The position numbers and the translations under genes were made by a program. From the NCBI RefSeq assembly GCF_943737005.1, contig NZ_CALSFU010000015.1, positions 88,212 to 152,211 on the forward strand: a stretch of DNA of 64,000 bases, in the 5' to 3' direction. The first letter of the stretch is position 1; the number at the start of each line of letters is the position of its first letter. A model generated the notes under the pieces. That model made no database searches. It saw only the letters and a program-made list of their open reading frames with translations, and was not told the origin of the DNA. Shown in pieces: positions 45,759 to 55,620 of the stretch. This DNA comes from Achromobacter sp. Marseille-Q4962. Its GTDB lineage: Bacteria; Pseudomonadota; Gammaproteobacteria; Burkholderiales; Burkholderiaceae_B.

Positions 45759-47066
45759 ATGGCCGTTCCTGCATTCCGGGGCGTTCGGCTGTTCCGCGCC
45801 CTATTTTCCGCCAGCCTGATCTGCTGCGCGCTGCCCGCCGCCAGCGCGCCCGGCGAGGCCCGCGCTCCGGACGCGGCCGTCTACGTCGCGAGCGGCATCG
45901 GCGTGCTGGCCCCCGTCCAGCCCGTGCCGGTGCGTCCCGCCGTGGACATCCGGGCGCGCGCCGTGCCGCTGGACCCCATGCCCTGCGACCTGCAGGCCGC
46001 GGAGCCGGCCCTGGACAATTCGGTGCGCGGCGGGGGCGACATGGAAATCCCCGGCACCGGGCCCGGCCTGTCGGGAGAGCCGGTGTTCCCGCCGCCCGAG
46101 GCCGGCCCCCTGAACTGTTCCGACCCCGACGCCGTCGGCGCCCAGCCCCCGCCTGTGTATTCCCTGGGACTGGAAAGCGGCGACGTGCCGCGCCCGCCGG
46201 TGGTGGTGATCTCGGGCGTATCCCGTCCGACCCGTCCCTGGTTTGCCTCGGTCAGCAGCCAGGAAGGGCTGCGCTACGGCGACCGCAACTGGAACTACCG
46301 CAGCCCGGACGGCCCCTCGGTCACGGTGGGCAACCTCAACACCAACGCGCCCGCCTGGGGCAGCGCCGCGCCGCTAGGCGGCATCCAGATCTCCAATTGG
46401 GCGGGCGCGTCGGCCACGCTGCCCGAAGGCAGCCTGGGCTATTCCTCCTCGATCGGGCGGCTCAACCTCATGGACCCCAATGCCCAGTCCGGCGCCGTGG
46501 ACTACGGCGCCTCAGTCGGGACCGGCAGCGTGCGCTACGGGCTGACGCCGTCGCTCACGGTCGAGGGACAGATGCAGAGCGCCCCCTCGCTCACGAGCCG
46601 CGGGCTGGGCACCACCTACAAAACGGCCGGCTACGGCACCTTCCAGGTCGGCGCCACCGAAAGCACCTTCGACGCCAGCAACGCCTGGCGCTACCGCTTC
46701 GGCTACAGCGTGGACGTGGCCGACGCGGTCAACCTGGGCTACGTGAACGAACAGATCGGCGCGGGCTTCGGCGACATCGCCTCGTACACCGGCGGCGTGG
46801 CCGGCGCGCCGCAGACGCGCAACACCCTGTCGGCGGGCATCCCGATCTCCGGCTGGGGCACCCTGAGCGGCACCTACTCGGGCCTGCGCGAAGGCTCGGC
46901 CCTGGCCGAGGAACGGCTGGGCATTTCGCACAGCATGTTCGTGGCGCCCAAGGTGCAACTGGCCGTGGGCGCGGATCGCGACATCATCAGCGGCAACTAC
47001 GAATGGCGCGCCAATCTCAGCATGCCGGTGGATACCTTCATGCGGGGCACCTGGCTCAACTGGTAG
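45759..47066 (+). CDS. Usher-like outer-membrane beta-barrel protein
   Basis: 435-residue exported protein with a signal peptide (LFRALFSASLICCALPAASA). Residues about 40-150 are Pro/Gly-rich with two cysteines (MPCDLQAAE, LNCSDPDAV). From about residue 165 the pattern resembles the transmembrane barrel of fimbrial ushers: GSVRYGLTPSLTVEGQMQS, AGYGTFQVGATESTFDAS and RYRFGYSVDVADAVNLGYV. The protein ends GTWLNW with an aromatic BAM signal. At 435 residues it is about half an usher and has no plug or N-terminal chaperone-binding domain seen. It diverges from the OmpR-type regulator. Confidence 0.7.
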   Translation: MAVPAFRGVRLFRALFSASLICCALPAASAPGEARAPDAAVYVASGIGVLAPVQPVPVRPAVDIRARAVPLDPMPCDLQAAEPALDNSVRGGGDMEIPGTGPGLSGEPVFPPPEAGPLNCSDPDAVGAQPPPVYSLGLESGDVPRPPVVVISGVSRPTRPWFASVSSQEGLRYGDRNWNYRSPDGPSVTVGNLNTNAPAWGSAAPLGGIQISNWAGASATLPEGSLGYSSSIGRLNLMDPNAQSGAVDYGASVGTGSVRYGLTPSLTVEGQMQSAPSLTSRGLGTTYKTAGYGTFQVGATESTFDASNAWRYRFGYSVDVADAVNLGYVNEQIGAGFGDIASYTGGVAGAPQTRNTLSAGIPISGWGTLSGTYSGLREGSALAEERLGISHSMFVAPKVQLAVGADRDIISGNYEWRANLSMPVDTFMRGTWLNW

Positions 47067-47176
47067 CCGCCCGGGCCGCGGCCGGAACCGCCCGGAAGAC
47101 GGAAACCTCTCCTTCATGGGCGGTCCGGCGCAAATGCGGCTTAAAATCCCCGCCATGATGCTTCCGCCCTACCTCC

Positions 47177-49006
47177 ATGTCTGACCCGCGCGCCCTCGAC
47201 ATCCTCCAGCGCGTTTTCGGTTACGAATCCTTCCGCGGCGACCAGCAGGCCATTGTCGAACAGGTGATCGGCGGCGGCGACGCGCTGGTGCTCATGCCCA
47301 CGGGCGGCGGCAAATCGCTGTGCTACCAGATTCCCGCGCTGGTGCGCGAAGGCACGGGCGTGGTCGTCTCGCCCCTCATCGCCCTCATGCAAGACCAGGT
47401 CGACGCCCTGACCGAGCTCGGCGTGCGGGCGGCCTACCTCAATTCCACGCAGGACTGGCGTGTGGCCCGCGAGGTGGAACAGGCTTTCCTGGCCGGCGAG
47501 CTGGACCTGCTCTACGTGGCGCCCGAACGCCTGCTCACCGACCGCTGCATGCAGCTGCTGGACCGCGGCCGCATCGCGCTCTTCGCCATCGACGAAGCGC
47601 ACTGCGTGTCCCAGTGGGGGCACGACTTCCGGCCGGAATACCTGGGCCTGTCCACGCTGCACGAGCGCTGGCCCGACGTGCCGCGCATCGCGCTCACCGC
47701 GACCGCCACAGCCGCCACCCGGACCGAGATCGCGCAGCGCCTGGCCCTGGACGACGCCCGCCACTTCGTGTCGAGTTTCGACCGGCCCAACATCCGCTAC
47801 CGCATCGTGGAAAAGAACGAGGTGCGCAAGCAGCTGCTCGAAATGATCCGCAGCGAGCACGAGGGCGATTCCGGCGTGGTGTACTGCCTGTCGCGGGCCC
47901 GGGTCGAGGAAACCGCCGATTTCCTGTGCGGCCAGGGCATCGACGCCATGCCCTACCACGCCGGCCTGAGCCCGCAGGTGCGGGCCGCCAACCAGGCGCG
48001 CTTTCTGCGCGAAGACGGCGTGGTCATGGTGGCCACCATTGCGTTCGGCATGGGCATCGACAAGCCGGACGTGCGCTTCGTGGCGCACATCGACCTGCCC
48101 AAGTCGGTGGAAGGCTATTACCAGGAAACCGGGCGCGCGGGCCGCGACGGCCTGCCCGCCACGGCCTGGCTGGCCTATGGGCTGCAGGACGTGGTGCAGC
48201 AGCGCCGCATGATCGACGAGTCCCCGGGCGACGAGATCTATCGCCGCCGCCTGGGGCAGCAGCTCGACGCCATGCTGGGGCTGTGCGAAACCGTGGAATG
48301 CCGCCGCATGCGGCTGCTGGCCTATTTCGGCCAGCAGATCGGCCCCTGCGGCAACTGCGACGTATGCCTGGAGCCGCCCCAGGCCTGGGACGGCACGGTC
48401 GCGGCCCAGAAGGTGCTGTCGGCGGTCTACCGGCTCTGGAAAGAGCGCGGCCAGCGCTACGGCGCGGGCCACATCATCGATATCCTGCGCGGCAAGGTCA
48501 CCGACCGCACCCGCCAGCACGGCCACGACACCCTGTCCGTGTTCGGCGTGGGCCAGGACCTGAGCGAAACCGCCTGGCGCGGCGTGCTGCGCCAGCTGCT
48601 GGCGCAGGGGCTGCTCACGGTGGACCACGAAGGCTACGGCACGCTCGCCCTCACCGAGGGCAGCCGCGCCGTGCTCAAGGGCGAACGCCAGCTCATGCTG
48701 CGGCGCGAGCCCGAAAAGAAGGCCCGCTCGGGCAAGACGGCCGGCGGCCGCGCCAAGGCGGCGGTGGTGGACCTGCCGCCGGAGCTGCAGCCCGTTTTCG
48801 AGGCCCTGCGGGCCTGGCGCGGCGAAGTGGCCAAGAACCACGGCGTGCCCGCCTACGTCATTTTCCACGACGCCACGCTGCGGGAAATCGCGCTGGCGCA
48901 GCCGGACTCCATGGAAGCGCTCAGCCGCATCAGCGGGGTGGGCGCGCGCAAGCTGGAAGCGTACGGCGAGGAAATCCTGCAGCGCGTGGCGCGGCCGGTG
49001 CTCTGA
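47177..49006 (+). CDS. recQ: ATP-dependent DNA helicase RecQ
   Basis: 609-residue superfamily-2 helicase. Motifs: [13 protein letters not shown] (motif 0), [17 protein letters not shown] (I), [33 protein letters not shown] (DEAH), [30 protein letters not shown], then [12 protein letters not shown]. The zinc-binding cysteines are in [13 protein letters not shown] and [11 protein letters not shown]; the HRDC domain lies near the C-terminus ([19 protein letters not shown]). It is convergent with the bd-like oxidase genes (14 bp apart). Confidence 0.97.
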   Translation: MSDPRALDILQRVFGYESFRGDQQAIVEQVIGGGDALVLMPTGGGKSLCYQIPALVREGTGVVVSPLIALMQDQVDALTELGVRAAYLNSTQDWRVAREVEQAFLAGELDLLYVAPERLLTDRCMQLLDRGRIALFAIDEAHCVSQWGHDFRPEYLGLSTLHERWPDVPRIALTATATAATRTEIAQRLALDDARHFVSSFDRPNIRYRIVEKNEVRKQLLEMIRSEHEGDSGVVYCLSRARVEETADFLCGQGIDAMPYHAGLSPQVRAANQARFLREDGVVMVATIAFGMGIDKPDVRFVAHIDLPKSVEGYYQETGRAGRDGLPATAWLAYGLQDVVQQRRMIDESPGDEIYRRRLGQQLDAMLGLCETVECRRMRLLAYFGQQIGPCGNCDVCLEPPQAWDGTVAAQKVLSAVYRLWKERGQRYGAGHIIDILRGKVTDRTRQHGHDTLSVFGVGQDLSETAWRGVLRQLLAQGLLTVDHEGYGTLALTEGSRAVLKGERQLMLRREPEKKARSGKTAGGRAKAAVVDLPPELQPVFEALRAWRGEVAKNHGVPAYVIFHDATLREIALAQPDSMEALSRISGVGARKLEAYGEEILQRVARPVL

Positions 49007-49020
49007 CCGAGCCGCCGCGC

Positions 49021-50082
49021 TCAGCGCGATTCGGCGGGAGGCGGGAGCAGCGGCACGGGCGCGCGCTCCTTGCCGAACACCGAGCGGTAGGCCAGGATGT
49101 TGAACACCAGCACGACGGGGATGCCGATCACGGCCCCCGCCATCACCAGGCGCATCGAGCCCAGCGCGCCCACGCCGTCCCAGATCGTCATGTCGTCCAG
49201 GATGAGATAGGGAAACAGGCTGTAGGCCAGGCCGCTGAGCATCAGCAGGAAAAGCCCCACGCACAGTACGAACGGCAGCCAGCTAAAGCGCTCGGCGCGG
49301 CCGGGCAGGCGCGCCAGCAGCATTTCCGCCGCCACGTAGCCCGCCAGCATCAGCACCCAGACCGTGGCCGCCACGCCCAGGTGGGCGATGTTGCTCCATT
49401 TGTAGAAAATGCCGGCGTTGGCCAGGCCCAGCGTGACGGCCACCGCCACCATGCCCACCGCCGTCCAGCGGATGGCGTGGCGCGCCCAGCCGGAAGCGCG
49501 CCGCTGCAGTTCGCCGTCGACCCGCATCACCAGCCAGGCCGCGCCCAGCAGCACGTAGGCCGCCACGGCGCACAGGCCCACGAACACGGCGAACCAGCCG
49601 TAGCCGGCATCGGTCTGGTAGCCGGTGGCGATGCGGCCCAGCAGCATGCCCTGGCCGAATGCGGTCATGAGCGAGCCCGCCCAGAAGCCGAAGATCCAGC
49701 GCGGCTTGTGCTCGTTGCGGGCCCGGATGCGGAACTCGAACGACACGCTGCGCAACACCACGCCCAGCACCATGAGCGTGAGCGGGCCGTAGAGCTTGCC
49801 CAGCACCGCGCCCCAGGCGAACGGAAAGGCCGCGGCGAACAGCCCCAGCCCCAGCAGCATCCAGAATTCGTTGGCGTCGCGCCAGGGGCTGAGCAGCCCC
49901 ATCATGCGCCCGCGCTCCTCGGCCGGCGCAAGCTGGACCAGGATGCCCACGCCGAGGTCGAAGCCGTCGAGCACGAGGCCGGCGGCGATCACGGCGAACA
50001 GCATCGCCAGGAAGGCCAGCGGCATCCAGAAAGAGGGGTCGTCGGGATTCAGGCCCTGCGAAGCGGCCAGCATGGCGATCAT
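49021..50082 (-). CDS. cydB: Cytochrome bd-like oxidase subunit II
   Basis: 353-residue membrane protein of the CydB family with eight to nine apolar helices. The N-terminal signature VLDGFDLGVGILVQLAP matches the DGFD of CydB (E. coli D25/D29 region), and LLSPWRDANEFWMLLGLGLFAAAFP corresponds to the WDGNQVW region, keeping an Asp at the E. coli D58 position. A very strong GGAGGAGG site precedes ATG 50082, which overlaps the stop of the subunit I gene by 4 bp. It has no CydX or CydDC neighbour. Its partner subunit lacks the usual haem ligands (see finding), so the enzyme activity is uncertain. The symbol is by homology. Confidence 0.88.
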   Translation of the reverse strand: MIAMLAASQGLNPDDPSFWMPLAFLAMLFAVIAAGLVLDGFDLGVGILVQLAPAEERGRMMGLLSPWRDANEFWMLLGLGLFAAAFPFAWGAVLGKLYGPLTLMVLGVVLRSVSFEFRIRARNEHKPRWIFGFWAGSLMTAFGQGMLLGRIATGYQTDAGYGWFAVFVGLCAVAAYVLLGAAWLVMRVDGELQRRASGWARHAIRWTAVGMVAVAVTLGLANAGIFYKWSNIAHLGVAATVWVLMLAGYVAAEMLLARLPGRAERFSWLPFVLCVGLFLLMLSGLAYSLFPYLILDDMTIWDGVGALGSMRLVMAGAVIGIPVVLVFNILAYRSVFGKERAPVPLLPPPAESR

Positions 50083-51422
50083 GGAGAACCTCCTCCGGGT
50101 TTGCGCACCGGCACCACGCCATAGCGCGCCGCATGGAACAGCATGCCGGCGAACGCGGCCAGCAGCAACGCGTAGAGCACGGCGTAGCCCGCCATTCCGT
50201 ACAGCACGGCGGCGGTGGAAGCCTGGCCAAGAATCTCGGTCTGGGTAACGGTGCCGTTCACCGCGAAAGGCTGCAGCCCGATGATGGACACCCACCAGCC
50301 CGCCACCACGGACAGCCCGCCCGAGAACATCATGCCGCGCAGCATGCGGTGCCACCCCGGCGAAAGCGCGGCGGGGTCCAGGCCGCGGCGCCAGACCCGG
50401 AAAAACGTGAGCCAGGCGGCCAGCGTCATGAGCAGGGCCAGCAATGCCGCCACGCGCAGCGACCAGAACGTCAGCGCCACCGGCGGCAGCATGCCCGAAT
50501 ACTTGTCCAGGCCGCGGTAACGGCCGTCTTCGTCGCGGTGCAGCCAGGCACCGCCCATGCCGTGGAACGTGATGTCGGCCTCATTGGCGCGGGCGCGCGC
50601 GTCGGGCCAGCCCAGCAGCACCAGCGCGGGCTCGGGCCCGCTCTCCCAGTAGCCCGCGGCGGCGGCCGCCTTGGCCGGCTGGAGCCGGGCCATGAGCTTG
50701 CCCGAGCCCGCCGCCACCGGGAACTGGAGCATGGTGGCCACCAGCGCGACCACCAGCCCGGTCTTGAAGGTGCAGCGCTCGCCATCGCCCAACGGGCGGC
50801 GCAGCGCCTGCAAGGCCGTCACGCCCAGCATCAGGAAGGCGGTGGCCAGCGCCGCGCCCACGAGCACCGTGCCCATGCGCCAGCCCAGCGAAGGATTGAA
50901 CACCACGGCCACCCAGTCGTACACCTGGTAGCGGCCGTCCACCAGCAGCGCGCCCGCCGGAGTCTGCATCCAGGATTGCAGGGCCACCACCCAGAACACC
51001 GCCACCACCTGGCCCAGCGCCACCATGAACACCGCCAGGGTGTGCGCCAGGTCGGATACGCGGCGCTGCCCGAACAGCATGACGCCCAGGAAGCAGGACT
51101 TCAGCACGAACACCGACAGGATGCCGAAACCGAGGAGCGGCCCGGCCACGTTGCCGATCTTGTCCATGAGGCCGGCCCACAGGCTGCCGAGCTGGATCAG
51201 CACGGGCACGCTGGAGGCCAGCGCGAGCACGAAGGCCAGGGCGAAGATGCGCACCCAGAAGCGGTAGGCCGCCGTCCAGCCCGGCAGGCCGGTCATGCGG
51301 GCGCGGATCTTGAAGAACAGCAGGACCCAGGCAAGCGAAAGGGAAACAGCGAGAAAGAGCGCCAGGAAGCTCAGGCTGGCGACGAATTGCGTGCGCGCCA
51401 GCGATAGCGTCGAAATATCCAT
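50079..51422 (-). CDS. Cytochrome bd-like subunit I without haem-ligand residues
   Basis: 447-residue membrane protein that aligns along its whole length with CydA (MDISTLSLARTQF, FVLKSCFLGVMLFGQRRV, VALQSWMQTPAG, NPSLGWRMGTVLV, GWWVSIIGLQPFAV), with a shorter Q-loop than E. coli. By eye the E. coli haem ligands H19, H186 and M393 are L20, T185 and A325; E107 is K108, E445 is I380, R448 is L383, E257 is A256. K252 (K251), R391 (R323) and W441 (W376) are kept. The typical haem b558/b595/d sites are therefore not supported. It is cotranscribed with the CydB-like gene (4-bp overlap). The reading frame is intact, so it does not look like a pseudogene. Confidence 0.85.
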   Translation of the reverse strand: MDISTLSLARTQFVASLSFLALFLAVSLSLAWVLLFFKIRARMTGLPGWTAAYRFWVRIFALAFVLALASSVPVLIQLGSLWAGLMDKIGNVAGPLLGFGILSVFVLKSCFLGVMLFGQRRVSDLAHTLAVFMVALGQVVAVFWVVALQSWMQTPAGALLVDGRYQVYDWVAVVFNPSLGWRMGTVLVGAALATAFLMLGVTALQALRRPLGDGERCTFKTGLVVALVATMLQFPVAAGSGKLMARLQPAKAAAAAGYWESGPEPALVLLGWPDARARANEADITFHGMGGAWLHRDEDGRYRGLDKYSGMLPPVALTFWSLRVAALLALLMTLAAWLTFFRVWRRGLDPAALSPGWHRMLRGMMFSGGLSVVAGWWVSIIGLQPFAVNGTVTQTEILGQASTAAVLYGMAGYAVLYALLLAAFAGMLFHAARYGVVPVRKPGGGSP

Positions 51423-51619
51423 GCGTGTCAGTGTTCCGCGGCGCCGGGGTGGCCGCCTTGTTGCAGTCTCATGCGTGGTCCTTCCCTTTTTTCGATGGCC
51501 CTAAGTGTAGAGCCTGTTACCGCCGGGCGGGAGCGCCGGGGCGGCGGGCGGCCGGGGCGCAAACGCCGGAACGTGGCAAAATTGACGCTTTGTCGCTGCT
51601 TTTTCCTATTCTTTCCAGA

Positions 51620-53386
51620 ATGACCTCCGCCACGACGCCACCGCCCGCCGCATCGAATTTCCTGCTCCATATCGTCGAGGACGACCTGAAGGCCGACCGG
51701 TTCCAGGGCAAGCTCTGGGCCGGCAAGCCCGGACCGGCGTCGGTGCAGGCGCAGGGCCGGCCCGATCCGGCCCGCATCCGCACGCGCTTTCCGCCGGAGC
51801 CCAACGGCTACCTGCACATCGGGCACGCCAAGAGCATCTGCGTCAATTTCGGGCTGGCGCGCGATTTCGGCGGCGTGTGCCACCTGCGTTTCGACGACAC
51901 CAACCCGGAGAAGGAAGACCAGGAATACGTGGACGCCATCATCGAGGCCGTGCACTGGCTGGGCTTCGACTGGAAGGCGGACGGCAACGACAACCTGTAT
52001 TTCGCCAGCGACTACTTCGGCTATATGTACGAATTCGCCGAAGCCCTGGTGGAAGCGGGCCATGCCTACGTGGACGAACAGAGCGCCGACGAGATCCGCG
52101 CCAACCGCGGCACGCTGACCGAACCGGGCGTCGATTCCCCGTGGCGCAACCGCCCCGCGGCCGAGTCGCTGGCCCTGCTGCGCGAGATGCGCGACGGCAA
52201 GCATCCCGACGGCAGCCTGGTGCTGCGCGCCAAGATCGACATGGCCTCGCCCAACATCAACCTGCGCGACCCCGTAATGTACCGGGTGCGCCACGCCACC
52301 CACCACCGCACGGGCAACCAGTGGTGCATCTACCCCATGTACAGCTGGGCGCACCCCGTGGAAGACGCGCTGGAAGGCATCACGCACAGCGTGTGCACGC
52401 TGGAATTCGAAGACCAGCGCCCCTTTTACGACTGGATCCTGGCGCGCCTGGCCGAGCTGGGCAAGCTGGCGCGGCCGCTGCCGCACCAGTACGAATTCGC
52501 GCGGCTGAACCTGAGCTACGTCGTCACCAGCAAGCGCAAGCTGCTGCAGCTCGTGCGCGAAGGCCACGTGGACGGCTGGGACGATCCGCGCATGCCCACC
52601 ATCTTCGGCCTGCGCCGACGCGGCTATACGCCGTCCTCCATCCGGCTGTTCTGCGACCGCACCGCCGTGTCCAAGTCCGACTCGCGCATCGACTACAGCC
52701 TGCTGGAGCAGGCCGTGCGCGACGATCTCGACCCGGTCGCGCCGCGCTCGGTGGCGGTGCTGGACCCGCTCAAGCTGGTCATCACCAACTACCCCGAGGG
52801 GCAGACCGAAACCTGCACCGCGCCGCGCAACCCGCACGATCCGCAGGCCGGCCAGCGCGAATTCCCCTTCTCGCGCGAGCTGTGGATCGAACGCGACGAC
52901 TTCCGCGAGGAAGCGCCCAAGAAATACTTCCGCCTGTTCCCGGGCAACACCGTGCGCCTGAAGTACGGCTATGTGGTGCGCTGCACCGGCTTCACCCGCA
53001 ACGAGGCCGGCGAAGTGGTGGAAGTGCAGGCCGAATACCTGCCCGACACCAAGAGCGGCACGCCCGGCGCGGACAGCGTCAAGGTCAAGGGCAACATCAC
53101 CTGGGTCAGCGCCGCGCACGCCGTGCCCGCGCAGATCCACTTGTACGACCGGCTGTTCGCCGACCCGCGCCCCGACGCGGGCGACAAGGACTTCATCGCC
53201 TGCCTGAACCCCGACTCCAAGCAGACCGTCTCGGGCTGGCTGGAACCGGGCACCGTGGCCGCGCCCGGCGCCACCTGGCAGTTCGAGCGGCTGGGCTATT
53301 TCACGGCGGACATGAAAGACTCCACCCCCGAGGCCCCCGTGCTCAACCGCATCGTCACGCTGCGCGACTCCTGGGCCCAGGGCTGA
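51620..53386 (+). CDS. glnS: Glutaminyl-tRNA synthetase
   Basis: 588-residue class Ic synthetase that charges tRNA-Gln with glutamine. HIGH motif in FPPEPNGYLHIGHAKSICVN, then HLRFDDTNPEKEDQEYVD; the KMSKS-equivalent loop is VVTSKRKLLQLV, with Thr replacing Met as the residue before SK. C-terminal anticodon-binding barrels contain FSRELWIERDDFREE and FRLFPGNTVRLKYGY. The ATG at 51620 is preferred to a longer frame open from 51425. Divergent from the bd-like pair. Confidence 0.97.
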   Translation: MTSATTPPPAASNFLLHIVEDDLKADRFQGKLWAGKPGPASVQAQGRPDPARIRTRFPPEPNGYLHIGHAKSICVNFGLARDFGGVCHLRFDDTNPEKEDQEYVDAIIEAVHWLGFDWKADGNDNLYFASDYFGYMYEFAEALVEAGHAYVDEQSADEIRANRGTLTEPGVDSPWRNRPAAESLALLREMRDGKHPDGSLVLRAKIDMASPNINLRDPVMYRVRHATHHRTGNQWCIYPMYSWAHPVEDALEGITHSVCTLEFEDQRPFYDWILARLAELGKLARPLPHQYEFARLNLSYVVTSKRKLLQLVREGHVDGWDDPRMPTIFGLRRRGYTPSSIRLFCDRTAVSKSDSRIDYSLLEQAVRDDLDPVAPRSVAVLDPLKLVITNYPEGQTETCTAPRNPHDPQAGQREFPFSRELWIERDDFREEAPKKYFRLFPGNTVRLKYGYVVRCTGFTRNEAGEVVEVQAEYLPDTKSGTPGADSVKVKGNITWVSAAHAVPAQIHLYDRLFADPRPDAGDKDFIACLNPDSKQTVSGWLEPGTVAAPGATWQFERLGYFTADMKDSTPEAPVLNRIVTLRDSWAQG

Positions 53387-53418
53387 GCCCGGGCCCGACG
53401 CCCTCCGGCCGTCCATGG

Positions 53419-53460
53419 CCGCCTGCCGCCGCCCGGCCCTACGAAAGCGGCGGCAGGCGG
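53419..53460. terminator. Large hairpin between glnS and minC
   Basis: CCGCCTGCCGCCGC (53419-53432) pairs perfectly with GCGGCGGCAGGCGG (53447-53460), loop 14 nt. There is no U run, only GTTATC after it. It may end the glnS transcript or block exonucleases. Confidence 0.5.
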
Positions 53461-53536
53461 GTTATCATGCCCGACATTCCAGAGCCGGCCGGACGCGCCG
53501 TTTCCCGGCGCGCCGGGTCCCGGCCTCTTCCTGAAC

Positions 53537-54397
53537 ATGAACACTGAACCCCTAGCCCTGGATTTCAAGAGCGCCACGCTGTATGCCGTGCGCGTGGTGC
53601 TGCACGATGCGGACCCCGAGCGCCTGAACGCCGCGCTGGCCAAGCGCATGGCCGACGCGGGCAGCTTCTTCGAAAACGAGCCGGTGGTGGTGGACGCCAG
53701 CCGGGTCGACGCCCCGATCGACTGGCCCGCCCTGCTGGCCGCGCTGCGCGAGCACAACCTGCCTCCCATCGGCGTGGTGGCCGAGGGCGCCAACCTGGAG
53801 GCGGCGCGCGCCGCCGGGCTGACCGCCGTCGAGCTCTCCGCCACGCCCGTGCGCCAGCCCCAGGCGGTCGATCCCGCGCCGCCCAACGACGTCTCCACGC
53901 CGGTGCCCGCCGTGCAGGCGGCGGCGGTGGAAACCGCCCCCGCGCCCGCCGACACCTCGGCCGCCGGCGACAGGGCCGCGGCCGAAGCCGAGCCCCTGCC
54001 CGAGCGCGCCGCCCGCGCCACCACCTCGGCCCCGGCGCCCGCGCCGGCCGCGCCCCAGTCGTCCTCCGCCCTGGTCATCACCCGGCCGTTGCGCTCCGGA
54101 CAGCGCGTCTACGCGCGGCATACCGACCTGGTCGTGATCGGCATGGTGAGCCAGGGCGCCGAAGTGATCGCCGACGGCAACGTGCACGTCTACGGGCCGT
54201 TGCGCGGCAAGGCCATGGCGGGCGCGCGCGGCGACACCTCGGCGCGCATCTTCACCACGCACCTCGACGCCGAGCTGCTGGCGGTGGCGGGCGTGTACCG
54301 CGTGGTCGAAGACAAGCTCGACCGCAGCCTGCAGAACCAGCCCGCGCTGGTGCGGCTGGACGGCGACACGCTGCGCATCGAGGCGCTCAAATCCTGA
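53537..54397 (+). CDS. minC: Septum site-determining protein MinC
   Basis: 286-residue inhibitor of FtsZ polymerisation. The N-terminal FtsZ-interacting domain ([19 protein letters not shown] to about residue 110) is joined by a long Pro/Ala linker (residues about 115-175) to the C-terminal beta-helix domain ([21 protein letters not shown], then [20 protein letters not shown] and [21 protein letters not shown]), which binds MinD. It leads the minCDE cluster. minD starts 110 bp later. Confidence 0.97.
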   Translation: MNTEPLALDFKSATLYAVRVVLHDADPERLNAALAKRMADAGSFFENEPVVVDASRVDAPIDWPALLAALREHNLPPIGVVAEGANLEAARAAGLTAVELSATPVRQPQAVDPAPPNDVSTPVPAVQAAAVETAPAPADTSAAGDRAAAEAEPLPERAARATTSAPAPAPAAPQSSSALVITRPLRSGQRVYARHTDLVVIGMVSQGAEVIADGNVHVYGPLRGKAMAGARGDTSARIFTTHLDAELLAVAGVYRVVEDKLDRSLQNQPALVRLDGDTLRIEALKS

Positions 54398-54507
54398 GCC
54401 TTTGCGCGCCCGCGGCGCACGCTTGCACACATTCTGTAAGAGAAGCCTTACACGGGCTTTTTGATTTACGATAACGCGATTTATTCGAACATAAGGGTTT
54501 GATCGTC

Positions 54508-55323
54508 ATGACACGCATTGTTGTGGTGACTTCCGGCAAGGGCGGCGTGGGCAAGACCACGACGAGCGCCAGTTTTTCCGCGGGCCTCGCGATGCGGGGC
54601 CACAAGACCGCGGTCATCGACTTCGATGTCGGCTTGCGCAACCTCGATCTCATCATGGGCTGCGAACGCCGTGTCGTGTACGACTTCGTCAACGTCATCC
54701 AGGGCGAAGCCTCGCTCAAGCAGGCTCTCATCAAGGACAAGCAGCTTGAAAACCTTTTCATCCTGCCGGCCTCGCAAACGCGCGACAAAGACGCGCTGAC
54801 GCAGGAAGGCGTGGAGAAGGTCATCGACGAGCTCAAGGAAATGGGCTTCGACTACATCGTGTGCGATTCGCCGGCCGGCATCGAGACCGGCGCGCTCATG
54901 GCCGCCTACTTCGCCGATGACGCGCTGGTGGTGACCAACCCCGAAGTCTCCTCGGTGCGCGACTCCGACCGCATCCTGGGCATCCTGGCCGCCAAGTCGC
55001 GGCGCGCGGTGCAGGGCGACGAGCCGGTCAAGGAATATCTGCTGCTCACCCGCTACAACCCCAAGCGGGTGGTGGACGGCGAAATGCTGTCGCTCAGCGA
55101 CATCGAAGACATTCTGCGCATCAAGCTGATCGGCGTGATTCCCGAATCCGAGGCGGTGCTGCAGGCGTCCAACCAGGGCCTGCCCGCCATTCATCTCAAG
55201 GGCACGGACGTTTCCGAGGCCTACAAGGATGTGGTTTCGCGCTACCTGGGCGAAGACAAGGCCCTGCGCTTCACCGACTACGAAAAGCCCGGCCTGCTGA
55301 AGCGTCTGTTCGGAGGGAAATAA
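54508..55323 (+). CDS. minD: Septum site-determining ATPase MinD
   Basis: 271-residue deviant Walker ATPase (ParA/MinD). The N-terminus is RIVVVTSGKGGVGKTTTSA with the P-loop and signature Lys, then VIDFDVGLRNLDLIMGCERR and CDSPAGIETGALMAAYFAD. The C-terminal amphipathic membrane-targeting helix is the last 10-12 residues (KPGLLKRLFGGK). Start ATG 54508 rather than TTG 54499. A hairpin TGTAAG/CTTACA (54435-54452) occurs in the upstream gap. minE follows after 3 bp. Confidence 0.98.
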   Translation: MTRIVVVTSGKGGVGKTTTSASFSAGLAMRGHKTAVIDFDVGLRNLDLIMGCERRVVYDFVNVIQGEASLKQALIKDKQLENLFILPASQTRDKDALTQEGVEKVIDELKEMGFDYIVCDSPAGIETGALMAAYFADDALVVTNPEVSSVRDSDRILGILAAKSRRAVQGDEPVKEYLLLTRYNPKRVVDGEMLSLSDIEDILRIKLIGVIPESEAVLQASNQGLPAIHLKGTDVSEAYKDVVSRYLGEDKALRFTDYEKPGLLKRLFGGK

Positions 55324-55326
55324 GCA

Positions 55327-55584
55327 ATGTCCTTCCTGTCGTTTCTGCTCGGTCAAAAAAAGACCTCCGCCGCTGTCGCAAAGGAGCGGCTGCAGATCAT
55401 CCTGGCTCACGAACGCGGCCGCGGCGAGTCGCCCGACTACCTGCCGCAATTGCAGCAGGAACTGATCGCCGTGATTTCGAAGTACGTGAAGATCAACCCC
55501 GAAGACATCAAGGTCCACCTCGAGCGCCAGGACACCCTGGAAGTGCTGGAAGTCAAGATCGAGATGCCGCAAAACGAAAACTGA
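55327..55584 (+). CDS. minE: Cell division topological specificity factor MinE
   Basis: 85-residue protein. The MinD-activating N-terminal helix region ([21 protein letters not shown]) and the dimerisation domain with QILAHERG-type sequence ([20 protein letters not shown]) are clear. It releases MinD from the membrane and confines division to midcell. Followed by a bidirectional terminator. Confidence 0.98.
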   Translation: MSFLSFLLGQKKTSAAVAKERLQIILAHERGRGESPDYLPQLQQELIAVISKYVKINPEDIKVHLERQDTLEVLEVKIEMPQNEN

Positions 55585-55620
55585 CGGCCGCGCGGGCCCG
55601 CGCGGCCCGCGCCCATGAAA

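Noticed and set aside
53537..55584. MinC Pro/Ala linker as a sign of transfer or a fusion.
   Set aside because: Long linkers of this type are normal in beta-proteobacterial MinC; the locus order and flanks are ordinary.
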